Below, in pieces: positions 1 to 8,797 of a stretch of 64,000 bases of DNA. The stretch is from Bacillus paralicheniformis (GTDB lineage Bacteria; Bacillota; Bacilli; Bacillales; Bacillaceae). The stretch is taken from the NCBI RefSeq assembly GCF_001042485.2, contig NZ_LBMN02000012.1:62001-126000 (forward strand). Reading direction: 5' to 3'. How positions within the stretch are numbered: position 1 is the first letter of the stretch; the number at the start of each line of letters is the position of its first letter. Under the pieces are notes generated by a model. That model saw only the letters and a list, made by a program, of their open reading frames with translations. It searched no databases and was not told the DNA's origin. Position numbers and translations under genes: made by a program.

Positions 1-497
1 CCTGCATCGACGATGTGAGAGACGGACTGCTTCCGGATTCCGTCAAGTTGAGCAAGGTATGGATCTGAAGACGCAACATCACCGTTGACGATCAGTTCTT
101 CAATATCCACAGCGACCCGTTCCGCCAGCATTTGCATCAGCGTCTGTTGAAGGCCGTCTTTTTCAATGTTATTTTCGAGCGTGTCATAAGTAATGTTGAC
201 TTCGGCAATGACTTCTTTCGCATTCAGTTCAACCGTGCTGGTCACCGGTGCGGTTAATTGGTCCTTCGCCAATGCTTTACCTTCATCAGCCGCTCTTAAA
301 ATCCGCTGGCCAAAACCGATTTTTTCAAATTTTTGCGAGTCGTTTTCCATTTGAATCACACGTGATTCGCTGAAAATTGTCGGCGTGTTTTGCACCATGC
401 GAATAAATGCAGAAGCCTGCGCCGGATTCATTAATCCTCCGCTTTTCAACGTCGCAAGCGACATCTCGGCTTTACGAATAATCTCTTGATTTCTCAT
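1..497 (-). CDS. xkdG: PBSX-type major capsid protein XkdG, C-terminus outside window
   Basis: This is the 5' part of a minus-strand gene that runs off the left edge of the window. The protein starts [20 protein letters not shown] and continues without a stop for about 165 codons. The start is an ATG at 495-497 preceded by a strong GGAGGAAG-type ribosome binding site. N-terminal sequence and its place directly after the xkdF-like gene match the PBSX capsid protein XkdG, which assembles the phage head. It is last in the visible xtmA-xtmB-xkdE-xkdF-xkdG late operon. The identity is inferred from sequence resemblance and gene order. Confidence 0.85.
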   Translation of the reverse strand, partial: MRNQEIIRKAEMSLATLKSGGLMNPAQASAFIRMVQNTPTIFSESRVIQMENDSQKFEKIGFGQRILRAADEGKALAKDQLTAPVTSTVELNAKEVIAEVNITYDTLENNIEKDGLQQTLMQMLAERVAVDIEELIVNGDVASSDPYLAQLDGIRKQSVSHIVDA

Positions 498-514
498 GTT
501 CTTCCTCCTCCAAA

Positions 515-1357
515 TTAAAGCAATCCGCTCCAAATCGATTTTTTAACTTCTTCTTCTCCTTCTTTTTCAGCCGCTGCCTGCTTTGAGGCACCTCTCATCT
601 TTTCGAGTGCTTCGATGCGCGCAATCAGAGGGGCGAGCATGTCCTCGACGATTTCCTTCACATGTGCATCCTGGTCTGTCTGCTGCTCTTTTTCGTCCGC
701 CGCTTTATCTCCTTCCAAATCGTCAAGACGTTTGAGAAGCGGAGCCAAGACGGCTTCAATCGTTCCTTGAACTTCTGATCGTTTCATCTTTTTTTCTTCC
801 TCTCCCGTTTTTTGTTTGTCGCCGGCAAAAAACTGCTTAAACAGCTGAAAGAAACTGCCGGTCTCATCAGAGCCGGCGCGGGGCGGGTGTTCGACAGTTT
901 CGGCAGTGCCCGCCATGCTGTAGCCGGTGATGCTTCCTTTTTTAATCTGTTCCCAGATCTCATCGCCGGCTTTTGTCACCAGCACCCAAGAGCCTTTCAC
1001 AATCGTTTCGCCGTTTACTTCAAAATCAGCCGGCGCAACATAGGACTCCACGACTTCTCCGACGCCTCCCTGGAAATTGTGATCCTTGTCGATCTTCCGG
1101 GCATTTTTCAGAAAACCGTGGGCGGCTTTTTGGATTTCGTCAGCCGTCATAAAATCGCCGTGGGCATCCGCAACGTCCGGCTCGTAGACCACGCCGTAGA
1201 CGAGCTTCTTTTCATCCTCGGCTTTTGCAATCAGCTTGACTTCCTTTTGAAATGTCGGCGGTTCACTCGACTTCGTCATAAAAAATTTCTTTTTGTTCGC
1301 CGCTTTGTCGACATAACTGACGAAATTGATCTTGGCATTTTTAAGCTCTCTCGGCAC
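515..1357 (-). CDS. xkdF: XkdF, PBSX prohead protease/scaffold-type protein
   Basis: 280 residues from a GTG start at 1355-1357, preceded by AGGAGGTG. The first 140 or so residues carry the conserved region of the XkdF family ([17 protein letters not shown] at about 54-70), which is regarded as a phage head-maturation serine protease domain. The C-terminal half is strongly charged ([24 protein letters not shown]) and probably coiled coil, as expected for a scaffold. It sits between portal and capsid genes, the usual position of a prohead protease/scaffold. The protease function is inferred from the family and was not proven by visible catalytic residues. Confidence 0.85.
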   Translation of the reverse strand: MPRELKNAKINFVSYVDKAANKKKFFMTKSSEPPTFQKEVKLIAKAEDEKKLVYGVVYEPDVADAHGDFMTADEIQKAAHGFLKNARKIDKDHNFQGGVGEVVESYVAPADFEVNGETIVKGSWVLVTKAGDEIWEQIKKGSITGYSMAGTAETVEHPPRAGSDETGSFFQLFKQFFAGDKQKTGEEEKKMKRSEVQGTIEAVLAPLLKRLDDLEGDKAADEKEQQTDQDAHVKEIVEDMLAPLIARIEALEKMRGASKQAAAEKEGEEEVKKSIWSGLL

Positions 1358-1364
1358 GAAGTGT

Positions 1365-2879
1365 TCACCTCCTTTCAGTGATCTGCTTCAATGTCTCGAC
1401 GGCTTCCTGCAGTTCAGGGAGCAGCGCTCCGGCTTCTGCTTCAGCACTCTTTGCGCTTTCCTGGTAACCGAGCGGTCTGCTGAATTCTTCCTCCGGCCAT
1501 TCATCAAGCGTCTTGCCGAGCACTCTGCCGGCCAGGTCGCGCAGATCATTTGCAGATACCGCCCCCGCTTGAATAAAAGGACCGAGCACTTTTGCAATCT
1601 CAAGCGGATCGCGAAAGTCCGGTCCTTTCAATTGAAGCCTCGCGTGGAAAATGTTTAAATCGCGGAGAAACAGCGTATTCAGCTTGCCGATCAATATTTT
1701 CCGCTCCGGTTCAAAAACCTGTTCTTCGGTGATTTTGCGGGCGGTATCGGCTGTCGCCCTGTTATATTCATGGGCATCACCGGTGTAGAGCGGTGGGAGC
1801 CTGAAGGAAGAGCGGATTTTATTTCGCGTTTTCTCGTCATATTCAAGAAACAGCGCATCTTCCTGCAAAATTTCGGCGAGGGATTTGATGTCCACTTTCA
1901 CCGGCGTAATGTCCTGGCTGCCGTGAATGTCTTTTTCCTGGGCGATCCCCTCCGCTTCGATGAGCAAAAATTTGTGGGCATTTTCAACGCCTTCCAAGTC
2001 GTTCATGTATTCCTGCAGCTCTCTGTACGAAGCCTCTGAGAGCATGCCGTTTTCAACCGTAATGACGGCGGGTACGTGCCGGCCTTGTCTGAAGTACATA
2101 TAATTCAGCTCTTCCGCTTTCCGCGCTCCGTACAGGTTGACGATATTTCCGATCCAGCGCGGAACGCCGTAGACGCCGCTGCCGATTTTAAAATGGATCG
2201 CTTCATTCGCGCTTCGTTCAGGCGGAGTCTGTCCGTTAAACGCACCGGTGGTCATATCCATGACGCGCGGATCGCCGTACTCTTTAAAGTACACCTTCCT
2301 GCCGTCAATCATCTGAACGTATTTGCGGAACCTTTTCTCCCTTTTGAACGTTTTCAGCGATCCGTTTTCCATGTAGGCGAATTCAACTTCGATCGGTTCT
2401 GTCAATCCGCATACGCGCATATTTTTGACATCGAGGTATTCAATTCCGGCCGGCTGCCCCGCACCGTTTCTGAGCACCTCCAAAAACCCGTTTCCCGTTT
2501 TTTCGCGGTCCTCTATCATATGGCTTAAAATCGTTTCAGCCGATTCATCGAAATGAAGATGGCGGCAAAAATCTTCAAGCCTTGTCCAATCGGTCTCAGC
2601 AGCCTTTTTCTGATCGGGCGTCACATCCGCACCATTAAAATCAAAAGCGTACTCGACATCAAGCCCGAACCCCGCAATATTCGTTTTATAGGCGTCAATG
2701 CACTGCTGAAGAATGGAAGAATATTCAGCAATGGCTTTCAGTTCTTTCAAATTGTACGGCGGTGCGATAATCTCATCTCCGTAGATCTCCGAAAATTGAT
2801 CTTCATATATTTGTTTTGTTACAGGCTCGTGAAAACGGGATTTCATGACTTTCGCTCTTACCGTTTGCTGAGTGGACAT
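1365..2879 (-). CDS. xkdE: XkdE, PBSX portal protein
   Basis: 504 residues. Phage portal protein: forms the ring through which DNA enters the capsid. Length is close to PBSX XkdE, and it lies between the large terminase (3-nt gap) and xkdF (7-nt gap), the canonical order terminase-portal-protease-capsid. The region 275-400 (ENGMLSEASYRELQEYMNDL onward, then ITEEQVFEPE) resembles the clip/wing part of portal proteins. The start ATG at 2877-2879 lies just after the stop of xtmB, with a GGGGGAGATAG stretch inside the end of xtmB as ribosome binding site. It looks intact. Confidence 0.88.
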   Translation of the reverse strand: MSTQQTVRAKVMKSRFHEPVTKQIYEDQFSEIYGDEIIAPPYNLKELKAIAEYSSILQQCIDAYKTNIAGFGLDVEYAFDFNGADVTPDQKKAAETDWTRLEDFCRHLHFDESAETILSHMIEDREKTGNGFLEVLRNGAGQPAGIEYLDVKNMRVCGLTEPIEVEFAYMENGSLKTFKREKRFRKYVQMIDGRKVYFKEYGDPRVMDMTTGAFNGQTPPERSANEAIHFKIGSGVYGVPRWIGNIVNLYGARKAEELNYMYFRQGRHVPAVITVENGMLSEASYRELQEYMNDLEGVENAHKFLLIEAEGIAQEKDIHGSQDITPVKVDIKSLAEILQEDALFLEYDEKTRNKIRSSFRLPPLYTGDAHEYNRATADTARKITEEQVFEPERKILIGKLNTLFLRDLNIFHARLQLKGPDFRDPLEIAKVLGPFIQAGAVSANDLRDLAGRVLGKTLDEWPEEEFSRPLGYQESAKSAEAEAGALLPELQEAVETLKQITERR

Positions 2880-2882
2880 ACA

Positions 2883-4181
2883 CTATCTCCCCCTTTTCCT
2901 GTTCGGACGTTTTCTCGCTTCCGGCTCAGCCTTCAAATCGGTGACTTCATAATCATCAAGCGCGTACCATAGCGCGGAAAGCGTGTGAGGATCAATTGTA
3001 AACTGATCCTCTTTCAGATTGCCGTCTTGATCCGTCGCATAGGTCAGCGGCTGCAATTCGTAGATCGTATTGGCACATCGGTCAGAACAGAATATTTTTT
3101 TAAACCGCTTGATTTTTTTCGTATATTGCAGGCGCGAGCCTTGGAACTTGCGGGCTGCGGTCATGTTGAAACCGTTCTGCCTGAAAAACTGAATGCTTTT
3201 CGGCTCGGCCGGATCGGCTTTGATCAGCTCCTTCGTAACCGCGAATTCGTTAAGCTCTTCAGCCGTCTTGTCGTCTGTCATTTTATTTTTGTAGTACTCC
3301 CAATAAATATAGAGATATTTTTTGTCGGGATCGACGGCCGCCCGGACGACGGCATTGTATGATTCCTCAAATCCGAAATCCATTCCGGTTCTCTTCAGCG
3401 GGTTGGAAATGGCGGAGATCCGCCTCATGACCTCCTCATGCTCCATCACTTCAAATTGCGGCAAAACCCTGGTGCCGTTTACCCCGAACCGTCCTTTTCT
3501 GGCAATCCGGTACAGGTCAGGGTCATATGCTTTCATATCATCAAGCTGTTTGAGGTAGCTTTTCGGCAAAAACAGGTTGTCATCAGCTGTGGAATGGTGG
3601 TAAAACGTATCACCGACGACAGCGACCCGCTTTTCATACAAAACCTCATCATCCAAAATAAACCGCTTGTTCCGCTCGTCCTTGAAAAAGTGTCTGTACG
3701 TCCAGTTTGACTGGCTGACGGGGTTTGTCGTCAACATCATATACAGCCTGTGATCAGGATGCCTCAGCCGGCCGATCAGTTCCTTGAAGCCTTCATACTT
3801 CACTTCCGAACATTCTTCGATCCAAATCAGCGAGATGTTGTTGACGGATTTCAATTTCGCCGGGTTATCCATCCCTTTAAAAATAATCCGGCTGCCGTTT
3901 GCAAACCTGATGTGCATCGGTGAAGAAACCGCCTCGGCCGCCTTTTGAACACCCAGCTCATCGATAATGGTAGCGAATAAAGAAAAAGTCGAATCCCTGT
4001 GTGTTTCAAACACTTCCCTTACAACAAGAGCGGTGCGCTTTTCCTGCAGCAGCTTTAATACGACTTTTAAAGCGGTATGATAGCTTTTCGACGAACCGTA
4101 TCCGCCGACAAGAAATTGAAACGTCTGATCCCAGTTAAACAAATAATCTTCAAAATGCGGATTGACTTCTTTCATGATCAA
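2883..4181 (-). CDS. xtmB: XtmB, PBSX terminase large subunit
   Basis: 432 residues. ATPase/nuclease that drives DNA packaging. A P-loop variant GGYGSSKS lies at 26-33 (Walker A), a hydrophobic strand ending LIWIEE at 118-123 (Walker B with catalytic glutamate), and a TTNP coupling motif at about 151-154. Two starts are possible: TTG at 4181, seven bases after an AAGGTG ribosome binding site and overlapping the xtmA stop, or ATG six bases further in. The spacing favours TTG. The overlap with xtmA implies translational coupling. PBSX packages mostly host DNA; this terminase pair would carry that out. Confidence 0.9.
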   Translation of the reverse strand: MIMKEVNPHFEDYLFNWDQTFQFLVGGYGSSKSYHTALKVVLKLLQEKRTALVVREVFETHRDSTFSLFATIIDELGVQKAAEAVSSPMHIRFANGSRIIFKGMDNPAKLKSVNNISLIWIEECSEVKYEGFKELIGRLRHPDHRLYMMLTTNPVSQSNWTYRHFFKDERNKRFILDDEVLYEKRVAVVGDTFYHHSTADDNLFLPKSYLKQLDDMKAYDPDLYRIARKGRFGVNGTRVLPQFEVMEHEEVMRRISAISNPLKRTGMDFGFEESYNAVVRAAVDPDKKYLYIYWEYYKNKMTDDKTAEELNEFAVTKELIKADPAEPKSIQFFRQNGFNMTAARKFQGSRLQYTKKIKRFKKIFCSDRCANTIYELQPLTYATDQDGNLKEDQFTIDPHTLSALWYALDDYEVTDLKAEPEARKRPNRKRGR

Positions 4182-4978
4182 GCCGAATCACCTTTTCGGG
4201 TGATGACCACTTCAACGGATCCTGATTCCGCATCTTTGTCGGCTTTTTGTCTGGCGAGCTTCAGCTTCTCATTTTCAATTTTCCGCTTAAATGAATCAGG
4301 GAAAAGGTCGAAATACTGCGAGAGCTTCTCGAGCGCCTTCATTTTATCGGCCAGCTTGATTGCGATTCCTTCTTTCCCGAGTTTCGCTTCTGTGATAACT
4401 GTGCCATCGACGAGGTCGGAATGTTTCACATCGACAAAGCTGATCTCTTTCATAACCGGATTGTTTTCTTCATCAAACAGCGGTCCGGACTTTCCGACAG
4501 CCTGTACCTCTTTTTTGCCGAAAGTCACATAATCGGTGATATCGGCAAACGCGATTTTTACATAGACTTGGAGAACATCCATCGCCTCGACGAATATCTC
4601 CCCTACCATTTCTTTTTTGATCCGCCTGATTTCATCGGCCACCTTTTCGTTTTTCAGAAGCCGGCAGCCTGTCACATGAGCGCTGGCCGGGGAATAGCCC
4701 GCTTTTACCGCTGCTTGGGTGGCATTGAAGCTTTTCACATAATAGATGCAAAACAGCCGCTGCCGTTCATTCAGCCCTTCATTGCGGATGTCTGCTTTTC
4801 CTCGGCTCGTATCATCCCCGTTTACAGCCTCTTTCCAGCGGTCGCGGATTTTCCAAACGCTGACTTTTTTATTCGAAACGCCGAGTTCTCTTGCGATTGC
4901 GAGATTCGTAATGTTTCCCCCGTATTGTTGATAGAGACGAAAAGCTTCATCCCTTTTTGGATCCCTTTTCCTTGGCAT
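4178..4978 (-). CDS. xtmA: XtmA, PBSX terminase small subunit
   Basis: 266 residues, almost the length of B. subtilis XtmA. The N-terminus contains a helix-turn-helix ([20 protein letters not shown], about residues 20-39) used by small terminases to bind DNA, followed by the conserved [20 protein letters not shown] segment (about 69-88) of the terminase_2 family. The C-terminus overlaps the start of xtmB. It is the first gene after xpf; the 144-bp gap upstream (4979-5122) is where an Xpf-dependent late promoter would be expected, though I cannot define its boxes with confidence. Confidence 0.9.
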   Translation of the reverse strand: MPRKRDPKRDEAFRLYQQYGGNITNLAIARELGVSNKKVSVWKIRDRWKEAVNGDDTSRGKADIRNEGLNERQRLFCIYYVKSFNATQAAVKAGYSPASAHVTGCRLLKNEKVADEIRRIKKEMVGEIFVEAMDVLQVYVKIAFADITDYVTFGKKEVQAVGKSGPLFDEENNPVMKEISFVDVKHSDLVDGTVITEAKLGKEGIAIKLADKMKALEKLSQYFDLFPDSFKRKIENEKLKLARQKADKDAESGSVEVVITRKGDSA

Positions 4979-5122
4979 TGTTCATCTTCACCGCCTCTCA
5001 TTCTCGGAAACAGTAATATTTCATCGCTATATGAATCTTCCTTTATGAACAGGATGCTTAGTTATATATTTTTCTCTTTTCACTTATAGGTGGCAAACGT
5101 ATGACAAAAGACAGATATATCG

Positions 5123-5626
5123 TTATGCCATACAATCGAGAGGCTTTTCGATTTGTTTTGTGATTTTCAGCTGCGCTCGTTTCACATTGGTTTGAACAGT
5201 AGACTTTTTGATGCCGAGCATGGCGGCAATCCGCTCATAGGAAAACTGTTCGACCTTATGTAAAATGAAGATTTCTTTTTGGCGTGCCGTAAGGGCAGAC
5301 AGCGCGGTTTCAATCCGGGCTTTATCGTACGCTGACACTTCTTGAGCCGGTTCAAATGAAATCTGTTCTGAGAACGTGTCGATGATCAGCGGATCTTTCA
5401 GCAGCATCCGTTTATAAGCGTCTCGCCTGTCAATCGCCCGTCTGATTCCCGGCTCCCTTCCGTTTTCAAGCCAGTCGATCACATATTCCAAATCGGTCAT
5501 CATGTTTCTGATCAGTTTTTTATCTTTTAATTGTTCAGCAGTCAGCCCTTGTTCATCCTGATAGGCCCGATACAGCTTTTTCGTGTTTTTCAGCGCTCTT
5601 TTATATTCGAAAAGCAAATCTTCCAT
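5123..5626 (-). CDS. xpf: Xpf, sigma-like activator of PBSX late genes
   Basis: 167 residues. RNA polymerase sigma-factor-like positive control factor that turns on the late (structural and lysis) operon. The C-terminal third is a sigma-70 region 4 type helix-turn-helix: LTARQKEIFILHKVEQFSYE (about 112-131), then RIAAMLGIKKSTVQTNVKRA (132-151). The start has a GGAGGTACACAAAATG context. It lies between xtrA and xtmA as in PBSX. A strong terminator hairpin lies immediately upstream, ending about 25 bases before the start codon, so expression probably depends on readthrough. Confidence 0.88.
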   Translation of the reverse strand: MEDLLFEYKRALKNTKKLYRAYQDEQGLTAEQLKDKKLIRNMMTDLEYVIDWLENGREPGIRRAIDRRDAYKRMLLKDPLIIDTFSEQISFEPAQEVSAYDKARIETALSALTARQKEIFILHKVEQFSYERIAAMLGIKKSTVQTNVKRAQLKITKQIEKPLDCMA

Positions 5627-5651
5627 TTTGTGTACCTCCGTTTTTTGAAAT

Positions 5652-5703
5652 AAAAAAGGACACCAATCAGCCGCACAGTAAGATGTGCATCTGATCAGCG
5701 TCC
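5652..5703 (-). terminator. strong hairpin between xtrA and xpf
   Basis: Read on the minus strand, GGACGCTGATCAG pairs with CTGATTGGTGTCC (13 bp with three G:U pairs). The stem is extended by GCACA/TGTGC and followed by a run of six T. It lies upstream of xpf in the direction of transcription and leaves little room for another promoter. Confidence 0.75.
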
Positions 5704-5742
5704 GCAGGCTTTCCGTCTTGGACTAATATTCAAGTTGTAGAG

Positions 5743-5946
5743 CTATAGCTTATAGCCGATTTCAAACTCGACCCTTGCGAGGTCTCCCTTTCTCGTTTCA
5801 ATGACAGTTTTGCCGTGTTCAGGAGCCTCGGCCTGCCATGCTGTGCCGTTCATTCCGTCAAGAACGATTACCGTCACCTTTCCTTTTTTAAGGCGGCTTG
5901 CAAGCGTCGTATCGTTGATATTTGTTAACTTTGCCGGATGGTTCAT
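5743..5946 (-). CDS. xtrA: XtrA, small PBSX protein
   Basis: 67 residues (MNHPAKLTNINDTTLA at the N-terminus, ending VEFEIGYKL). It matches the small PBSX protein XtrA in length and in position just before xpf. No catalytic motif is visible and its role is not established. It overlaps the end of the preceding 146-residue phage gene by 4 bases (ATGA type), so it is co-transcribed and probably translationally coupled with the early operon. Confidence 0.8.
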   Translation of the reverse strand: MNHPAKLTNINDTTLASRLKKGKVTVIVLDGMNGTAWQAEAPEHGKTVIETRKGDLARVEFEIGYKL

Positions 5947-6383
5947 CTTTTTTCCTCCTCTTCAAATTCCGCTTTTGCGACGACTTTTTCTAAAATATTC
6001 ATCAATTGATTCTCAACTGAATCACTGGAAGCAGGCCGTTTTCGCTTCAAATAGGCAAGCGTGAGCTTCGCTGCGGTCAAAAGTTCGGGAGCCGCGGCGA
6101 TTAAGCGGGCATTTTTTTCCTTGGAATATGCGCTGTAGTCGGCAACTTTGGCAATCACCCGCCCGCTGGAATAAGGAAACCGTTTCTTTTCGGCTTTGTT
6201 GTAAGCTGAGTAAATGTACAGGTCGCTATTTGTTCTGACGACGCGCCATGGTGACGGGCTGTACGTCGCACTTTCGTTCTTCACGTTTGTCTTCCTCACT
6301 TTCCGTCTTCTTCGTGCCATCGTTTCATTTGTGCGTCTCTTTTTGCCGCTGTCCAGATGATGAGAATCATCGCTTTTAAACAT
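5943..6383 (-). CDS. PBSX early-region protein, function unknown (xkdD position)
   Basis: 146 residues, very basic near the N-terminus (MARRRRKVRKTNVK at residue 22). The C-terminal half contains KNARLIAAAPELLTAAKLTL, a motif common in small phage proteins of unknown function. The first ATG (6383) has an AAGGTG ribosome binding site five bases upstream; the internal ATG at 6320 has none, so the longer form is preferred. It begins directly after the stop of the small zinc-ribbon gene. By position it may correspond to XkdD, but I cannot confirm this by sequence. Confidence 0.7.
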   Translation of the reverse strand: MFKSDDSHHLDSGKKRRTNETMARRRRKVRKTNVKNESATYSPSPWRVVRTNSDLYIYSAYNKAEKKRFPYSSGRVIAKVADYSAYSKEKNARLIAAAPELLTAAKLTLAYLKRKRPASSDSVENQLMNILEKVVAKAEFEEEEKR

Positions 6384-6554
6384 TTAAGCACCTTGTTTCA
6401 CCCTTGTTTTCATTTTTGCAATCAGCGCTTCCAGATGTTTGATCACATCCGTCAAATCACCGCTTTCGGCGCGGCAGTTTGGACAAGCGCGGAACATCGT
6501 TCCGATCCTTGCGTCCTGATGGACTGATTTTCTCCCGTTACATAGCGGGCACAT
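6384..6554 (-). CDS. 56-residue zinc-ribbon-like phage protein
   Basis: A short gene between xkdC and the 146-residue gene. The protein begins MCPLCNGRKSVHQDAR and has a second Cys pair in FRACPNCRAE, giving CxxC-x(19)-CxxC, a likely zinc-binding ribbon, followed by a helical tail. The ATG overlaps the TGA of xkdC (TGATG) and is preceded by GGAGGGG. The stop abuts the next ATG. The tight packing and the Cys pairs support a real gene. Function is unknown; small zinc ribbons of this kind often accompany phage replication proteins. Confidence 0.72.
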   Translation of the reverse strand: MCPLCNGRKSVHQDARIGTMFRACPNCRAESGDLTDVIKHLEALIAKMKTRVKQGA

Positions 6555-7354
6555 CAAACCATCCCCTCCAGTCTATGATTGATGCCGAAAGAGCTCCCGT
6601 TCACGATGACGAGAAAGTCCTGGCACATTTCAACCAGCCTCGTTCCGAGCGCTTCGTCTATGCTGACAATTTCTTCAACGCTTAGCTCGCTGGACAGCAT
6701 GATCGGCTTATGGTTCAAATAACGGTAATTGACGACGGCATATGTCTGTTCGATCTGCCATTCTGTCGCCCGCGGCCTGCCTCCCACCGGTTTAAACAGG
6801 TCATCGAGAAACAGCACCTCGACTTGCTTCATCCGGTTCAGCTTATCCTCAAGCAATGAGAAATCCTGTTTTAAATCATTGAATCCTTCGACAAACGGAA
6901 AATAAAGAACGGGTACGAAGAGCTTCCTCATCAGCTCATTGGCGGCGGCCGTCAGCAAATGAGTCTTCCCTGAACCGGGTCGTCCCAAGAGCGCGATGCT
7001 GTTTTTGCGGCTTTCCCGAATGTCCCGGTAAGCTTGTACATATTCAACGGCGCATTCATACGCCTCTTTTACAGATTGGTGCTTTCCTTTCGTCTTGAAC
7101 TGAGCAAAATTTAAGTTTTTAAATTGTTCGGTGATTTCGCTCGATTTCAACAGCTTTTGCGCTTTCCGCCATTCGCGGCAGGCGCATGATACCCATACTT
7201 CCATCGTGCCGCGCCGTTCGATAAATCCGAGTTCATCTTTGCATTTCGGACAGTCATACCGTTTTGCGGCGGATTCTTCCGGTTTGTCCCCCTGTGATAG
7301 ACGGCTCCTGTTTCTCAGTTCGTCCATGATCTCTTCGATTGTTCTTTTGGACAT
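6554..7354 (-). CDS. xkdC: XkdC, DnaC-like ATPase of PBSX
   Basis: 266 residues, a helicase-loader type AAA+ ATPase. The N-terminal part has a Cys cluster (CPKCKDE, then SCACREW at about 34-61) likely to bind zinc. Walker A is GRPGSGKTH (about 123-131), Walker B is EVLFLDD (about 178-184), with a sensor-like region PIMLSSELSVEE near 220. The start ATG follows GGAGGGAGAACA. The 5' end overlaps xkdB by 101 bases, unusually long but both frames look genuine. It would load replicative helicase during prophage induction (family inference). Confidence 0.85.
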   Translation of the reverse strand: MSKRTIEEIMDELRNRSRLSQGDKPEESAAKRYDCPKCKDELGFIERRGTMEVWVSCACREWRKAQKLLKSSEITEQFKNLNFAQFKTKGKHQSVKEAYECAVEYVQAYRDIRESRKNSIALLGRPGSGKTHLLTAAANELMRKLFVPVLYFPFVEGFNDLKQDFSLLEDKLNRMKQVEVLFLDDLFKPVGGRPRATEWQIEQTYAVVNYRYLNHKPIMLSSELSVEEIVSIDEALGTRLVEMCQDFLVIVNGSSFGINHRLEGMV

Positions 7355-8078
7355 TGTTCTCCCTCCTGACAGTTGTTTTCTCTTCCGCTTCAGCCAGCCG
7401 GCCGATTATATATTTTTCACAGTAGCTGAAGACCTTGATCGTTTCATTGCGGCTTCGGCGCCGCGCCTCATACTCTTCAAAGCATTGTTCAAGCCATTTG
7501 ATTGTTTGCGGAATAGACACTCCGCGGGCGACAATCCGGGCGATGGCCTGGTAGTCTTTTGACGAGGGATGGACAGGCTTTCCTTCCTGCAAAGACCTAA
7601 GGGCGGCAAATCGGTCTGCTATTGTTTTTATGGAAGTCATATTATGTTTTGTGTTGATTTGTGTGATATCTTTATTGGATTGGACAAGGATGTCCGCACG
7701 GCCAGTCTCTTCTGTCCGAACAGAACTGCCTGACCGGACATGGCTGGCATAGGCAAATTTCTTTGAATGTCTGACTGACAAAATCATTCCGTAAGGCGCT
7801 CTTGTGACTGCAATGTAGCCGTTTCGTTCGAGAAGAGCGAGCCATCTTCTAACCGTTTTTTCGTTGACGCCGAATTGAAGAGCCAATTCTGCGGCTTTCA
7901 GCGGTTTGTTGCCGAGCACGATGCCCCATGTCATCCCATCGCGTTCGATTTCCTTAGTTGTTGAACTGATGCACCATAAAAACAGCCAAATGGCATTGCC
8001 TATTTTCTCGTAGTGCACAGGTGTTAAAAGCCCTGAGTAAACGGAAAAGGGATAGCTTTGATCGAGCGGACGGGACAT
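7254..8078 (-). CDS. xkdB: XkdB, winged-helix replication/initiation-type protein of PBSX
   Basis: 274 residues. An N-terminal winged-helix domain (about 45-110) contains LKAAELALQFGVNEKTVRRW followed by ALLERNGYIAVTRAPYGM, typical of phage replication initiators that work with a DnaC-like partner. The C-terminal part is helical (FAALRSLQEG, IARIVARGVS) and resembles the C-terminal region of DnaD-like phage proteins. The gene directly precedes xkdC and overlaps its start, consistent with a two-protein initiator/loader module. Confidence 0.82.
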   Translation of the reverse strand: MSRPLDQSYPFSVYSGLLTPVHYEKIGNAIWLFLWCISSTTKEIERDGMTWGIVLGNKPLKAAELALQFGVNEKTVRRWLALLERNGYIAVTRAPYGMILSVRHSKKFAYASHVRSGSSVRTEETGRADILVQSNKDITQINTKHNMTSIKTIADRFAALRSLQEGKPVHPSSKDYQAIARIVARGVSIPQTIKWLEQCFEEYEARRRSRNETIKVFSYCEKYIIGRLAEAEEKTTVRRENNVQKNNRRDHGRTEKQEPSITGGQTGRIRRKTV

Positions 8079-8393
8079 TCATCTTCCCCCTTCCTTGTGC
8101 CTTCTGCGGTTCAGTCTGAGATACCGTTCGTATTGGCCTTTACGATCGAATTGGAATACAGGCTTTCCGTCTTTCGTAAAAGCGATGAATCCCCCGGCTT
8201 CGCCGAGCCGCCATTGATCAAAACGGTCTGAGCTGTAGGAAATCACAATTTTACCCATTCTGCCTCCTTGTGGATATCCGGCGGGTCCGCCATGTCTTCG
8301 CATTTGCTCTCTGTCGGCTTCCTTTGGATAGCCGTGCGTTCGAATGTGTGTGACCATCGGATGTTCAAGATTCATGACATCGCCTTCTTTCAT
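8079..8393 (-). CDS. small PBSX/skin-type hypothetical protein
   Basis: 104 residues. The N-terminus ([20 protein letters not shown]) resembles a short conserved segment of skin/PBSX early proteins of the YqaI kind; the C-terminus is basic (KGQYERYLRLNRRRHKEGGR). Two ATG starts are possible, at 8393 and 8375; both have purine-rich sequence upstream (AAAGGAACTCTGT and AGAAGGCGATGTC). It overlaps the upstream HTH gene and ends directly before xkdB, so it belongs to the early operon. Function unknown. Confidence 0.6.
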   Translation of the reverse strand: MKEGDVMNLEHPMVTHIRTHGYPKEADREQMRRHGGPAGYPQGGRMGKIVISYSSDRFDQWRLGEAGGFIAFTKDGKPVFQFDRKGQYERYLRLNRRRHKEGGR

Positions 8394-8625
8394 ACAGAGT
8401 TCCTTTGATACAATATGTATCCAAACAGACCTGAAAAAGATCGGGAAACAGCAATCGATCAGGAACTGAGTAAAGCGTTTCGAATTTCAGCATCGTTTCT
8501 CTGCCGGGATTGCGTGTTCCCCTTTCGATTTTGCGAACATAAACCTCGGAGAGTCCAAGCCTTTCCGACACTTGCTTTTGGGTCCATACCCTCTTACAAC
8601 GCTCTTCGATCAACCGTTTTCGCAC
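8365..8625 (-). CDS. XRE-family HTH protein, first gene of the PBSX early operon
   Basis: 86 residues from a GTG start (8623-8625) behind a GGGAGTGA ribosome binding site. A Cro/cI-type helix-turn-helix occupies about 12-55: [20 protein letters not shown], then IERGTRNPG and [10 protein letters not shown]. It is transcribed divergently from xre, with the operator cluster between them, the position of a Cro-like or early regulator. An extra Xre-type operator lies within its 3' end. The C-terminus ([16 protein letters not shown]) overlaps the next gene. It is probably a second regulator of the lysogeny switch; this is inferred. Confidence 0.78.
   Translation of the reverse strand: MRKRLIEERCKRVWTQKQVSERLGLSEVYVRKIERGTRNPGRETMLKFETLYSVPDRLLFPDLFQVCLDTYCIKGTLYERRRCHES
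8407..8421. promoter_or_regulatory. Xre-type operator inside early operon
   Basis: GATACAATATGTATC, a 15-bp dyad with perfect GATACA/TGTATC arms, identical in form to the sites in the xre promoter region but about 225 bp away inside the divergent HTH gene. It is consistent with the known dispersed operators of the PBSX repressor. Confidence 0.75.
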
Positions 8626-8646
8626 ATGTTCTCACTCCCTGTTTTT

Positions 8647-8752
8647 GATACAATACGTATCTGATGATTTGATTATATATGATACACTTCTTATCATCAA
8701 TACTTTTTTGATACTTTTTTTATCATATATTTATTTCGATACATTTTGTATC
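8647..8752. promoter_or_regulatory. cluster of four Xre-type operators
   Basis: Four 15-bp GATAC-type sites lie between the divergent HTH gene and xre: GATACAATACGTATC (8647-8661), GATACACTTCTTATC (8681-8695), GATACTTTTTTTATC (8710-8724) and GATACATTTTGTATC (8738-8752). The outer two have full dyads, the inner two only partial right arms. Spacings of 34, 29 and 28 bp place successive sites on similar helix faces. The last site equals the consensus I recall for PBSX repressor binding. The cluster overlaps both divergent promoters. Confidence 0.8.
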
Positions 8753-8797
8753 TATAATAGAGATAAACATGCCGAATTGAGGAAGAGAGGTCATTCT

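Noticed and set aside
4979..5122. defined Xpf-dependent late promoter upstream of xtmA
   Set aside because: The position is right, but the Xpf recognition boxes could not be fixed from the sequence alone.
8645..8797. longer N-terminus for Xre
   Set aside because: The extension runs through the operator cluster, lacks a start signal and would precede a complete HTH domain; the ATG at 8798 fits the family length.
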